Origin: Candidatus Bathyarchaeota archaeon
GTDB taxonomy: Archaea; Thermoproteota; Bathyarchaeia; Bathyarchaeales; Bathyarchaeaceae
Reading direction: 5' to 3'
Assembly (NCBI GenBank): GCA_020350305.1
Contig: CP070709.1
Coordinates: forward strand, 766,896 to 776,082
DNA: 9,187 nt
Within the stretch, counting starts at the first letter, position 1. Each line of letters starts with the position of its first letter. Shown piece by piece: positions 1 to 6,387 of the stretch. Made by a program: the position numbers and the translations under genes. The notes under the pieces were generated by a model, which saw only the letters and a program-made list of their open reading frames with translations, had not been told where the DNA came from and made no database searches.

Positions 1-1
1 C

Positions 2-2905
2 CTTTACCATTTCGCTCAGCTAATCTATCAGTATGTTTCTGATGGCGAAATTGTTGCTGCTGCTGATAAGGTGATGAACTGTTTCTCAAATGTAATAATC
101 ACCAGAAACGAAAACAACCTTCCCGACTCCCATGGCTTATCTATATTTTCCCCAGATACGAAGGACAAATACAACAAATTTAGAGATTCTTATAAGAGCA
201 CAACTTTTGCAACTGACACTCAGTGGGATGAGTTCATAGAGCAGCACCTGCTGGTTTCGCCCCCCAATGCGTACGTAGGCAAACCAGTTTACCCAATAAA
301 GATACGCGAATCCGAGATTCCAATAGGCGCTAACGGGACCTATCGTATATCTCTCCAAGAAAGTCGTGTCTATCATGCTTACTGTTATGGAGAATGGATT
401 GAGTACAGTTCCGACCCTGAAACAGATTATGACATTTACCTGTATGATCCTCAGTACACACTAGTTTCATCTCACACCGAAGCTGCAGGATTGCCTGAAC
501 ACCTTGGAACCGCCGTAGACCAACCATTCTTTATTCCAGAAGAAACAGGGGAGTACCGTTTTGTTATAAAAAATGACGCGTGTGAAAGTGAAGGAGCAAA
601 AGAAGCCACGCTTATGGTAATCGAACATATAGAGTGTAATCAATGGTACAAACAAGATATGGAAGGTAAAGACGAAAATGACAAACCATTGGAAAAAACT
701 ACTTGGGCATTCGAGTTTAACACAACAAGTAAACGCATAGAAGTGTATCTCAACGTCCCAGACACACTTGATATGTACGAAGCCCGACTGTACCCGGTGG
801 CCAACCCCTCGAAAACAATCGGGGCTCTTCTGAACGGTGTACCGTTAGCTTGGGAACCTGGACTCTACAGCGAGATTTACCAGGGGTATGGTGGATACAA
901 CTTAGATAGTATGGGATTTAGATATTCAGATGCCATGGCAAGCTGCGAATATCCTGGACAAGACATGCTGATTAATTACACTCATTCTGATGATGGAAAT
1001 AGTTTGTATCACCTCGTTTTGATAGCTGAAACAGGGTCAGGAGAAATAAGCTTCAAAGTCAAGACAGACTTTAGTCCAAGTGCGTACACCCCGACCCAAA
1101 CAGAATTTATATCTAAGCCGGTTTCACCTGTGAAGACAGAGTCCTCACAGATTCCAATAGGTGGAAATTGGACTTATGTTTATGACTTGAGTGAAAATCG
1201 TTCCTATCATGTATATTGCTATGGAGAGTGGATTGACTACGGGGAAGGAACTGCTAAAACAGATTATGACATTTATGTCTATGATCCATATGGAGAACTA
1301 GTTTCGTCTCACACCGAGGCTGCCGGGCTGCCTGAACACTTGGGGAAAACTACAGATCAGCCGTTTTTCATCCCGAGACATACAGGCAACTACAGCTTCG
1401 TTGTAAAAAATGACCTTCGAGAAAGCAACGGTGAAAAGGAGGCTACCTTGATGGTCATTGAGAACATTGGATGCAATAAGTGGCATCAACGCTATGTATA
1501 CGGTAAGATAGGTGATAAACCAGTCGAAGATACCAGTTGGGCCTACGAATTCTGTACCAACAGCGAACGGATAGAAGTACAGATTGATGTGGCTTCTAAT
1601 CTTGACATGTATGAAGCTCGACTATATCTCATGGCGAATCCTTCAAGGGATATAGGTACGACATTGAACGGTGTACCGTTGGCTTGGGAGCCTGGACTCT
1701 ATGGAAGCCTTAAGAGCGTTCAGAATCCCAAAGCGACGTATGGTGGGTTCAATCTTGACGACAGGGGATACAAAGACCAAGATTCCACCGCAAGTTGCGA
1801 ATTTCCCGGGCAAGACATGTTGATTAACTATACATCTCCCCATAAATCAGATCTCATTCTCTACCACCTTGTTCTAATAGCTGAACACGGACAAGGCAAC
1901 GTCAGATTCATGATCAAAACGGACTTTGATGCTCCGGAAATAAATATCGACAACCCTGTGGAACGGGCGTACCCCACTACTGACCCGACGATAGTTGCAA
2001 GGGTGGTTGATGAAACCGGGTTAGAAAGAGTCTGGTTGACCTATACAAATGATGATTGGTTAACGTCGACTTCGTTTGATTTAGCGGAGAACGAAAATTG
2101 CACATATACAGGAATCATCCCAAGACAGCTTGCTGGAACAATTGTGAAATACAAAGTTTTGGCTCTTGATGCAGCTGAGAATCAAGCAGAAATGGAAGGT
2201 AACTATACCGTTAAAAATCCAACTCAGATAGAACTTTCTTTGTCCAAATATATCTGTGACGTTGACGAACCCCTGGTGGTTGAGGGTTTAATATCGCATG
2301 GCGCAGCCGTTGTGACAGTGGACTATGCATGTGATGGGAAAGTATATGATAGTTCTAAGGCGCAGGCGGATTCCAATGGTTTCTTCAGCGACGAGTTCAC
2401 TCCCTCTAAATCAGGATTTTGGAGGGTTTCAGCCAATTGGCCTGGAAATCCAACATACTTCGGTGTCTTAAGTGACTATGAGGAGCTGGCTGTTAGTAAG
2501 ATTGCCGTATCCTTGATTTGTAATGTTACCGAAGAAGCTCTGACAATTGGAAAAAACGTCACCGCAATTGGTTCGACTAATCCAACTCTAAATTGCGCTC
2601 GTATCAGATTGGTGTTCACTCGACAAAACGGGTCAACCATCGAGACTTCTGTCTATACAGACACAAATGGAAACTTCACCGCCAATTTTGCACCTGATTC
2701 CGTGGGGTCTTGGGAAGTTACAGCGAAATTTGATGGCGACAGTGAACGGTTTGTAGCTTCAGAAAGCTATCCAAGCGCTTTTATTGTACGTGAAGTCCCG
2801 GGGCTAGGATTCGATTTTTTCATGTATATTTCAGCTGCAGTGATGGCGGGAGCGGTCGCCCTGATTATGATTGTTAGAATTTATCGATCGAGTGTTGTTG
2901 AGTGA
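2..2905 (+). CDS. Membrane-anchored clostripain-like (C11) surface protease, 5' partial
   Basis: The frame is open from the first codon of the window (967 codons visible), so the true start lies upstream; the GTG-ATG at 71-76 is internal. Residues 1-84 match my memory of the end of clostripain-type C11 cysteine peptidases: LYHFAQLI, then HGLSIFSP, then a Y-x-x-F...FATDTQWDEFI segment. The catalytic His/Cys pair would be off-window. Then come two copies of one module (residues 94-357 and 372-642), three Ig-like beta domains (about 643-738, 739-832, 833-928) and a membrane helix at 940-958 with a short R-containing tail, so the protein should be outside the cell with its C-terminus in the membrane. 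At least 13 N-x-S/T sequons fit an N-glycosylated surface protein. The likely role is breakdown of extracellular protein, as proposed for C11 peptidases of sediment archaea. C11 assignment is fairly sure; substrate unknown. Confidence 0.85.
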   Translation, partial: LYHFAQLIYQYVSDGEIVAAADKVMNCFSNVIITRNENNLPDSHGLSIFSPDTKDKYNKFRDSYKSTTFATDTQWDEFIEQHLLVSPPNAYVGKPVYPIKIRESEIPIGANGTYRISLQESRVYHAYCYGEWIEYSSDPETDYDIYLYDPQYTLVSSHTEAAGLPEHLGTAVDQPFFIPEETGEYRFVIKNDACESEGAKEATLMVIEHIECNQWYKQDMEGKDENDKPLEKTTWAFEFNTTSKRIEVYLNVPDTLDMYEARLYPVANPSKTIGALLNGVPLAWEPGLYSEIYQGYGGYNLDSMGFRYSDAMASCEYPGQDMLINYTHSDDGNSLYHLVLIAETGSGEISFKVKTDFSPSAYTPTQTEFISKPVSPVKTESSQIPIGGNWTYVYDLSENRSYHVYCYGEWIDYGEGTAKTDYDIYVYDPYGELVSSHTEAAGLPEHLGKTTDQPFFIPRHTGNYSFVVKNDLRESNGEKEATLMVIENIGCNKWHQRYVYGKIGDKPVEDTSWAYEFCTNSERIEVQIDVASNLDMYEARLYLMANPSRDIGTTLNGVPLAWEPGLYGSLKSVQNPKATYGGFNLDDRGYKDQDSTASCEFPGQDMLINYTSPHKSDLILYHLVLIAEHGQGNVRFMIKTDFDAPEINIDNPVERAYPTTDPTIVARVVDETGLERVWLTYTNDDWLTSTSFDLAENENCTYTGIIPRQLAGTIVKYKVLALDAAENQAEMEGNYTVKNPTQIELSLSKYICDVDEPLVVEGLISHGAAVVTVDYACDGKVYDSSKAQADSNGFFSDEFTPSKSGFWRVSANWPGNPTYFGVLSDYEELAVSKIAVSLICNVTEEALTIGKNVTAIGSTNPTLNCARIRLVFTRQNGSTIETSVYTDTNGNFTANFAPDSVGSWEVTAKFDGDSERFVASESYPSAFIVREVPGLGFDFFMYISAAVMAGAVALIMIVRIYRSSVVE
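281..1072 (+). repeat. Module copy 1 inside the C11 protease (264 codons)
   Basis: First of two in-frame copies, running from KPVYPIKIRESEIPIG to KVKTDF. Landmarks shared with copy 2 are YGEWI, TDYDIY, SSHTEAAGLPEHLG (identical), DQPFFIP, TGxYxFVxKND, LDMYEARLY, LNGVPLAWEPGLY (identical), PGQDMLINYT and YHLVLIAE. The first half (DYDIYLYDP to TGEYRFVIKND) has the look of a PPC-like beta sandwich that follows many secreted peptidases; that is inference. Three cysteines, in CYGEW, CNQW and SCEYPGQ, recur in copy 2. Confidence 0.85.
1115..1927 (+). repeat. Module copy 2 inside the C11 protease (271 codons)
   Basis: Second copy, from KPVSPVKTESSQIPIGG to MIKTDF. It is seven codons longer than copy 1, mainly through extra residues near GSLKSVQNPKATYGG. 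The protein similarity is strong, but many third codon positions differ (for example through SSHTEAAGLPEHLG), so the duplication is old and both copies appear to be under purifying selection rather than recently copied. A short linker (1073-1114) rich in T and P separates the copies. Confidence 0.85.
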
Positions 2906-2994
2906 CCTGGATGAAAGTTTTTGACATTAGCTACTAATACGAGATCGGTTAAATAGTAAGTAATTCCCGACTCTAGAAGTAGCATCTATTTACT

Positions 2995-3510
2995 TTATGG
3001 GAACAGCATAAAATAAAGCTTGACGATAGCTACGCTAAGAACAGCTAAAGCTATGGCTAGTGTGAGATATTTGGGTTTTGAGGATGCTTTTTTGAATATA
3101 TGGGCAAAAGTTCCTACTAAATTGCTCCCTTTTGAAATATCGATTTCTCTTACACCCGTTTTATGCTCTGATTCTTGAATTTCATTTTCGGATTGTTGAA
3201 GATTGACTCCTGTGTTTGCAGTCATTTCAGTCTCACTATTCGTTTCATTTGGTTCCTGATCGGGCATTTCTGCCAAAGTTGTTGCGTCGTTCGCTGGTTG
3301 TTTGATTTCTTCAGTATTGGGCCCTTTCTCATCAGACGTTGTGTCGTCTCTTGACGGTTTTTCCAAGGATTCCAATTTTTCAATTTTTTCCAACATCGCT
3401 AATAATGTTTTTTGAAAGTTTACAACGACGTTCTCAATGTTGTCCATCATGGAGTCTAATGCATTGGCGAAGTCTGATGGTTGGGTTTCATCTAGTTGGG
3501 TTTCACTCAA
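2995..3510 (-). CDS. Small acidic protein with a C-terminal membrane helix, unknown function
   Basis: 171 residues; not recognised. Residues 12-50 form a probable amphipathic helix or short coiled coil (ALDSMMDNIENVVVNFQKTL, then EKIEKLESLEK). Residues 51-120 are a hydrophilic, probably disordered linker rich in E, T, N and D. Residues 130-147 carry several lysines, followed by one strongly hydrophobic segment at 148-170 that ends at the stop codon. This is a tail-anchored layout; the lysines before the helix suggest that the N-terminal part is cytoplasmic. The start is TTG (3508-3510): the frame is closed upstream at 3556-3558 with no ATG or GTG between, and the next Met codons (3445-3450) would cut off the first 20 residues. 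The gene is convergent with the C11 protease, 89 bp apart. It may be a membrane-tethered adaptor, but nothing visible proves a role. Confidence 0.7.
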   Translation of the reverse strand: MSETQLDETQPSDFANALDSMMDNIENVVVNFQKTLLAMLEKIEKLESLEKPSRDDTTSDEKGPNTEEIKQPANDATTLAEMPDQEPNETNSETEMTANTGVNLQQSENEIQESEHKTGVREIDISKGSNLVGTFAHIFKKASSKPKYLTLAIALAVLSVAIVKLYFMLFP

Positions 3511-3520
3511 CTTTTGATCA

Positions 3521-3533
3521 GCCCTTTTCGGGC
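3521..3533 (-). other. Short GC-rich hairpin in the leader of the 2995-3510 gene
   Basis: GCCC-TTTTC-GGGC forms a 4-bp G/C stem with a 5-nt loop, about 10 nt before the TTG start on the minus strand. It would sit where a ribosome binding site is expected and could affect initiation, but such a short stem may be chance. Confidence 0.25.
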
Positions 3534-3586
3534 ATTCTATGGTTACAGCATCTCGTTAAGGCTTGTTTGGTGTCCCGTGTGGGAGC

Positions 3587-3600
3587 GAAATAAGCTTTAT
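3587..3600 (-). promoter_or_regulatory. Possible TATA box for the 2995-3510 gene
   Basis: On the minus strand this reads ATAAAGCTTATTTC. With the usual archaeal spacing, transcription would begin near 3564, giving a leader of about 54 nt that contains the hairpin at 3521-3533. It was judged by eye and is weak support only. Confidence 0.25.
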
Positions 3601-3811
3601 GAACTGTGGATACACATTTGTGAATTTTTGAATCTTAGGAAAGGAAGAGAAGATAGTTGAGCAACTGAAGATTAGTCATCAGCATTTTTACGGGGATTTG
3701 ATAAGGTGATAATTCTTAGCTGGCTTAAGTTAGTTCATCAGAACGATTCTGAGGACGGCCTTTGCTCTCCATCCATGAAAGAGCGAAATCTGTTAGTGAG
3801 TTGTTAGCTCA

Positions 3812-3982
3812 TTAGATTTTGCCAAGCTTTGTTGATGTTTGAACATGATCCATTATACGGAGGAGCGGGTTCAAAACATTCATCACGCGTTTTGGACTTC
3901 TTTGCTGCTTCGTCGCCAAGATTCCGATCATTTCTATCAAGACTTCTTGAAAGTAAACCAGATCAGTCAACGTAACCGACAT
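3812..3982 (-). CDS. Candidate small protein of 56 residues, unknown
   Basis: Starting at the ATG at 3980-3982, this frame begins MSVTLTDLVYFQEVLIEMIG and ends STKLGKI. An AGAGG (3992-3996 on the minus strand) lies 9 nt before that ATG, which favours it over the ATG at 4004-4006 that would add eight residues. The product would be a mostly helical, basic protein with no membrane segment and no motif I know. The plus strand is also open here, so chance is a real alternative. Low confidence. Confidence 0.25.
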   Translation of the reverse strand: MSVTLTDLVYFQEVLIEMIGILATKQQRSPKRVMNVLNPLLRIMDHVQTSTKLGKI

Positions 3983-4077
3983 GATGAGACGCCTCTGCGC
4001 GTGCATGCAAACGAAAGTCTGCGCTCGAACCTAAATCAGCACATCTACACCTAATACATACCCAAGATTCATACAAG

Positions 4078-4085
4078 TTAAATAA
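4078..4085 (+). promoter_or_regulatory. TATA-like box of the pilin gene
   Basis: TTAAATAA stands out in this stretch. Counting about 26 nt from its centre places the transcript start near 4107, just before the ribosome binding site at 4110-4115, so the leader would be very short. Confidence 0.5.
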
Positions 4086-4109
4086 CATGGCTTCTGAAAA
4101 TGATTAGCC

Positions 4110-4115
4110 AGAGGT
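4110..4115 (+). promoter_or_regulatory. Ribosome binding site that selects the TTG start of the pilin
   Basis: AGAGGT matches the Shine-Dalgarno core and lies 9 nt before the TTG at 4125. The alternative ATG at 4134 would be 18 nt away, too far, so the TTG start is preferred. Confidence 0.55.
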
Positions 4116-4124
4116 AAAACCGCC

Positions 4125-4562
4125 TTGTTCAAAATGCTAAAGTCAAGAAAAGGAATATCACCAATCCTTGCAACACTTCTGTTGATAGTAATCGCTGTCG
4201 CAGCAATAGTCGTTACTTACGCGTGGGTTATAACTTTCACAGGAAACGTCACTGGACAAGATGTTCAACTTCGCGAAATCAACACGTCTTGGAATAGTAC
4301 GGCAAATACAATCACAGTCTATTTGTCAAACCAAGGAACGGCTGACGGCAAAATTGATTCTGTTTACATCGGCGCTTCGGCTACAAATCTTAACCTACAA
4401 AGTGCTGTGGCGTATGACCCACCATCAGGAATCATAGTTTCTCATGGAACAATCAATATCGTACTCAGCCACACATGGGAGTTCAATACAGAATACTACT
4501 TCAAAATTCATCCTGAAGTCGGTGCTGATTGCGAGTTCCACAAAACATCTCCAGCTTCTTAG
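4125..4562 (+). CDS. Archaeal type IV pilin (class III signal peptide, Pilin_N/DUF1628 type)
   Basis: 145 residues, a normal size for an archaeal pilin. It begins MFKMLKSRKGISPILATLLL: basic residues, a KG processing site after residue 10, then an unbroken hydrophobic helix (11-36) ending TYAWV. This is the class III prepilin signature (known for the family). Prepilin peptidase should cut between G10 and I11, and the helix should pack in the filament core. The rest (about 40-145) is a small beta-rich head with three sequons (NVTG, NTSW, NSTA), fitting a glycosylated surface fibre subunit. Whether it builds an adhesive pilus or another filament cannot be told; no assembly ATPase or platform gene is in view. 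The matching peptidase gene follows after 178 bp. The TTG start is supported by AGAGGT. Confidence 0.92.
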   Translation: MFKMLKSRKGISPILATLLLIVIAVAAIVVTYAWVITFTGNVTGQDVQLREINTSWNSTANTITVYLSNQGTADGKIDSVYIGASATNLNLQSAVAYDPPSGIIVSHGTINIVLSHTWEFNTEYYFKIHPEVGADCEFHKTSPAS

Positions 4563-4641
4563 GCAATCCAACAAGTTCCTTGGTGTCCGACAAGTGTTGT
4601 TGCTGATTCCATAGCTTGTTGTTCAATGGTTATAACAATTG

Positions 4642-4671
4642 CAAACGGTCAGAAATAGAACTACCGTCTTT
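4642..4671 (+). terminator. Possible terminator between pilin and peptidase genes
   Basis: ACGGT (4645-4649) can pair with ACCGT (4663-4667), and the A residues before the stem can extend the pairing to the CTTTT that follows. A hairpin with a U-rich end, about 80 nt past the pilin stop, would separate a highly expressed pilin from its processing enzyme. The stem is short. Confidence 0.3.
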
Positions 4672-4692
4672 TCTGCTTGTTGCGAAACGGTT

Positions 4693-4702
4693 CATTTTTA
4701 AA
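4693..4702 (+). promoter_or_regulatory. TATA-like box of the prepilin peptidase gene
   Basis: CATTTTTAAAT spans this site. A start of transcription about 26 nt downstream (near 4724) would leave a short leader before the ATG at 4741. That leader contains GTGAT, a partial match to the 16S tail complement. Confidence 0.4.
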
Positions 4703-4740
4703 TGTAACTCCTGATATCATTGAAATAGTGTGATACGGAA

Positions 4741-5544
4741 ATGAATGAATTGATCGATGGTTTTAGGGTCCTCATCTGTTTGATTTTTTTGGCATATTCA
4801 TCTTGGAGTGATCTCAAGACTCGGGAAGTAAGCAATAAAGTATGGGCAGTCTTTGCACCCATAGCCCTCGTACTGACTTCTTTACAGTTTTTCCTGTTTT
4901 TTGACCCCCAACTTCTGTATACATATGTTCTATCTTTCGCACTAACTTCAGTTATGTCCGTAACCCTCTTCTACGTTGGAGCTTTTGGAGGAGCAGACGC
5001 CAAAGCATTAATTTGCCTATCTCTCGCCTTACCTCCCTATCCCATCCATCTTCTCCAACCATCAGTAAGCTCCGTTTATCCGCTTTTTCCAATTACTGTG
5101 TTCTGCAACGCCGTCCTTTTAGCGGCATCAAGTGCGTTTTACGCCCTTATCCGAAATTTCCTCTGGAAGCAAAAAACTGGGAGAAAACTCTTTGAAGGTT
5201 TTGAAAAAGAATCAATTAGCCGAAAAATTCTGACGCTTCTTTGCGGCTACAAAGTAGATATCACCAAACTTGAAAACGTAGGCCACCTATATCCACTTGA
5301 AGACGTCCACACAGCTGAAACTGGAGAAAATAAAAGAAGATTGCTGGTATTCCCCAAGGATGAAGAGAGACAACAGATTGTTGATAGGGTGTTGAACGCC
5401 AAGCGCGAAGGGGGACTTCAAGGCGACGTATGGATAACTCCGGGGTTACCCATGCTCGTTTTTGTCACCGCAGGATTAATAGTCGCCCTTCTCATCGGAG
5501 ACATCATATGGAATATCCTCCGCTTAGTTCTTGTCGCGCCTTAG
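4741..5544 (+). CDS. Archaeal A24-family prepilin peptidase
   Basis: 267 residues, somewhat longer than FlaK/EppA-type enzymes. This is an integral-membrane aspartic protease that removes class III signal peptides from archaeal pilins or archaellins. The two family aspartates are visible: D24 in SWSDLKTREV, at the end of the first membrane helix, and D86 in GAFGGADAK, the archaeal form of the GxGD motif. Hydrophobic segments lie near 8-22, 32-56, 60-82, 115-138 and 235-260. A soluble part (about 145-230) contains basic and acidic stretches, and the C-terminal DVWITPGLPMLVFV segment resembles the archaeal A24 C-terminal domain. Its neighbour 178 bp upstream is a pilin with the correct cleavage site, its likely substrate. 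Whether the enzyme also serves other pilins is unknown. Confidence 0.92.
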   Translation: MNELIDGFRVLICLIFLAYSSWSDLKTREVSNKVWAVFAPIALVLTSLQFFLFFDPQLLYTYVLSFALTSVMSVTLFYVGAFGGADAKALICLSLALPPYPIHLLQPSVSSVYPLFPITVFCNAVLLAASSAFYALIRNFLWKQKTGRKLFEGFEKESISRKILTLLCGYKVDITKLENVGHLYPLEDVHTAETGENKRRLLVFPKDEERQQIVDRVLNAKREGGLQGDVWITPGLPMLVFVTAGLIVALLIGDIIWNILRLVLVAP

Positions 5545-5550
5545 CTGACT

Positions 5551-5563
5551 CAACCGATGGTTG
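5551..5563 (+). other. Small perfect inverted repeat after the peptidase gene
   Basis: CAACC-GAT-GGTTG starts 6 bp after the stop codon. It forms a 5-bp stem with a 3-nt loop but has no T-run after it, so a role in termination or transcript protection is only possible. Confidence 0.3.
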
Positions 5564-5595
5564 GCTGAAATGCAAGGAGATACATCCGCACTGAC

Positions 5596-5604
5596 TTTAA
5601 ATAA
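5596..5604 (+). promoter_or_regulatory. TATA-like box of the DUF2095-like gene
   Basis: TTTAAATAA is a good archaeal TATA-like string. The predicted transcript start is near 5626, leaving a leader of 40-67 nt depending on the start codon used. Confidence 0.5.
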
Positions 5605-5677
5605 GCGTTATTTCATAAAACATATTGAACAGACACAACCAAGATAGCGACGAAACACAAATTGAGTGCATGATACG

Positions 5678-5683
5678 AAGGTG
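5678..5683 (+). promoter_or_regulatory. Ribosome binding site favouring the ATG at 5693
   Basis: AAGGTG matches the complement of the 16S rRNA tail and lies 9 nt before the ATG at 5693. No such motif precedes the in-frame GTG at 5666. Confidence 0.5.
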
Positions 5684-5692
5684 TTCACTCAG

Positions 5693-6058
5693 ATGCAGAT
5701 GGACAGGAAACGATTCAAAAAAATGTTTCCTCATTTAGCCGAGGAAATGAACACTAAGGAATCTAGAATAGCAATAAGCTCGGTTCGATCAGATATCCAA
5801 ACTGGAGAAACTGCGTCTTCACGCGAGTTTGTCAGATACACCCCAGACGTAATAGATTACATTCGTCGGTGCGACAACGAGCAACAAGCGAAAGAAATAA
5901 TCAACTACTTGGTAAAGAGGAAAGAAATCACTCGCCAGTACGCTCGAAGACTAAGAAAACAACTTAAAGAGAAGGGCGTAAGAAGCTTCGGACCGAAGAA
6001 AGAAGAAGACTACTATCTCAAAAAGTATGCTTCAAGATCAACTAACCCAAATAAATAA
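5693..6058 (+). CDS. Small basic conserved archaeal protein, DUF2095-like
   Basis: 121 residues from the ATG at 5693; an in-frame GTG at 5666 would add nine. The body (RFKKMFPHLAEEM, then ISSVRSD, then YTPDVIDYIRRCDNEQQAKE, YLVKRKEIT, LRKQLKEKGVRSFG, and a KKEEDYY tail) matches my memory of an archaea-only family of unknown function, probably DUF2095; the family number is not certain. The protein is soluble, mostly helical and very basic in its second half (RQYARRLRKQLKEK), which could suit nucleic-acid or ribosome contact, but that is inference. It has its own TATA-like box and stands alone in the plus-strand series. Confidence 0.8.
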   Translation: MQMDRKRFKKMFPHLAEEMNTKESRIAISSVRSDIQTGETASSREFVRYTPDVIDYIRRCDNEQQAKEIINYLVKRKEITRQYARRLRKQLKEKGVRSFGPKKEEDYYLKKYASRSTNPNK

Positions 6059-6090
6059 TGTGCAATTAAAGGGATAAAGAGAAGTGCACA
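6059..6090 (+). terminator. Inverted repeat directly after the DUF2095-like gene
   Basis: TGTGCA (6059-6064) starts at the base after the stop codon and is the exact reverse complement of TGCACA (6085-6090), with a 20-nt loop. A pyrimidine-rich CTTTTCTTTT follows at about 6108-6117. The two together could end the transcript, though the T-rich tract is not directly next to the stem. Confidence 0.35.
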
Positions 6091-6140
6091 ACGTTCTTGG
6101 AAGGATCTTTTCTTTTAAAGCACTACTATCTGACGGGTAG

Positions 6141-6299
6141 AAGGAGTGTCTCGCCCCCTTTCTCATACAGGACCAACAGCCTCGAAAAGAATTTGAAGCA
6201 TGGAAAAACCTTAAAATCCGGCACATCGCTGCTCTTGAACAAGTTGTTGAAGCAAGCTTGACAGGGAGAATGAAAATAATGTGTCGAGCTAAAAGATAA
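6141..6299 (+). pseudogene. Open frame of 52 codons with protein-like content but no start codon
   Basis: Between the TAG at 6138 and the TAA at 6297 the frame reads through a plausible helical, basic segment (EFEAWKNLKIRHIAALEQVV, then ASLTGRMKIM). No ATG, GTG or TTG occurs before the TTG near 6258, so it cannot be made as an intact protein by normal initiation. An AAGGAG lies at its very start (6141-6146). It could be the remnant of a small gene, a gene broken by a frameshift, or chance; open frames of this size do arise by chance. Confidence 0.2.
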
Positions 6300-6357
6300 A
6301 AGAGATTGACCGATTTCTAACAAAAGTAAATAAAGGTGATCAATAATAAGTACGCAA

Positions 6358-6366
6358 AGTTAAAAT
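6358..6366 (+). promoter_or_regulatory. TATA-like box of the 604-residue protein gene
   Basis: AGTTAAAAT is centred about 26 nt before the TTG-GTG start pair at 6388-6393. That spacing, and the lack of a ribosome binding site in front of the start, point to a leaderless transcript. Confidence 0.45.
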
Positions 6367-6387
6367 GAAAAACACTTAACGGCTAGC

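Larger units (their letters stand above)
3511..4124. other. 614-bp gene-poor region between divergent genes
   Basis: The region lies between the start of the 2995-3510 gene (-) and the pilin gene (+). It holds the likely promoters of both and one weak small-ORF candidate (3812-3982, -). From 3600 to 3810 stops are frequent in all frames and no tRNA-like or strong hairpin structure was seen. An SD-like AAGGTGAT at 3703-3710 has no start codon at a useful distance. A 71-codon plus-strand frame at 3839-4054 lies opposite the small ORF and has no ribosome binding site. Confidence 0.6.
6059..6387. other. 329-bp gene-poor region
   Basis: It contains the inverted repeat at its left edge, a start-less open frame (6141-6299), an SD-like AAAGGTGATC (6332-6341) without a normal gene behind it, and the TATA-like box of the 604-residue protein at its right edge. 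The minus strand is open in places but lacks credible starts, and its products have no recognisable features. Confidence 0.5.

Noticed and set aside
137..655. Several minus-strand frames within the protease gene
   Set aside because: They are antisense to strongly recognisable coding sequence and have no credible features of their own.
281..1927. Long repeats as a possible mobile element or CRISPR array
   Set aside because: They are in-frame protein modules with diverged DNA, no terminal inverted repeats and no spacer structure.
3339..3593. Plus-strand frame of 84 codons antisense to the tail-anchored protein gene
   Set aside because: It has the biased composition expected from the reverse of an acidic, low-complexity gene and no ribosome binding site.
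3670..3740. CTGATGA-like strings on the minus strand suggesting a C/D box RNA
   Set aside because: No properly spaced set of C, D', C' and D boxes with a terminal stem could be found.
3839..4054. Plus-strand open frame of 71 codons
   Set aside because: TTG start without a ribosome binding site, no recognisable features, and it lies opposite a slightly better minus-strand candidate.
6038..6323. Overlapping minus-strand frames in the gene-poor region and over the end of the DUF2095-like gene
   Set aside because: Rich in Cys, Phe and Ser as typical of antisense noise; one overlaps a real gene end and neither has a promoter or SD.
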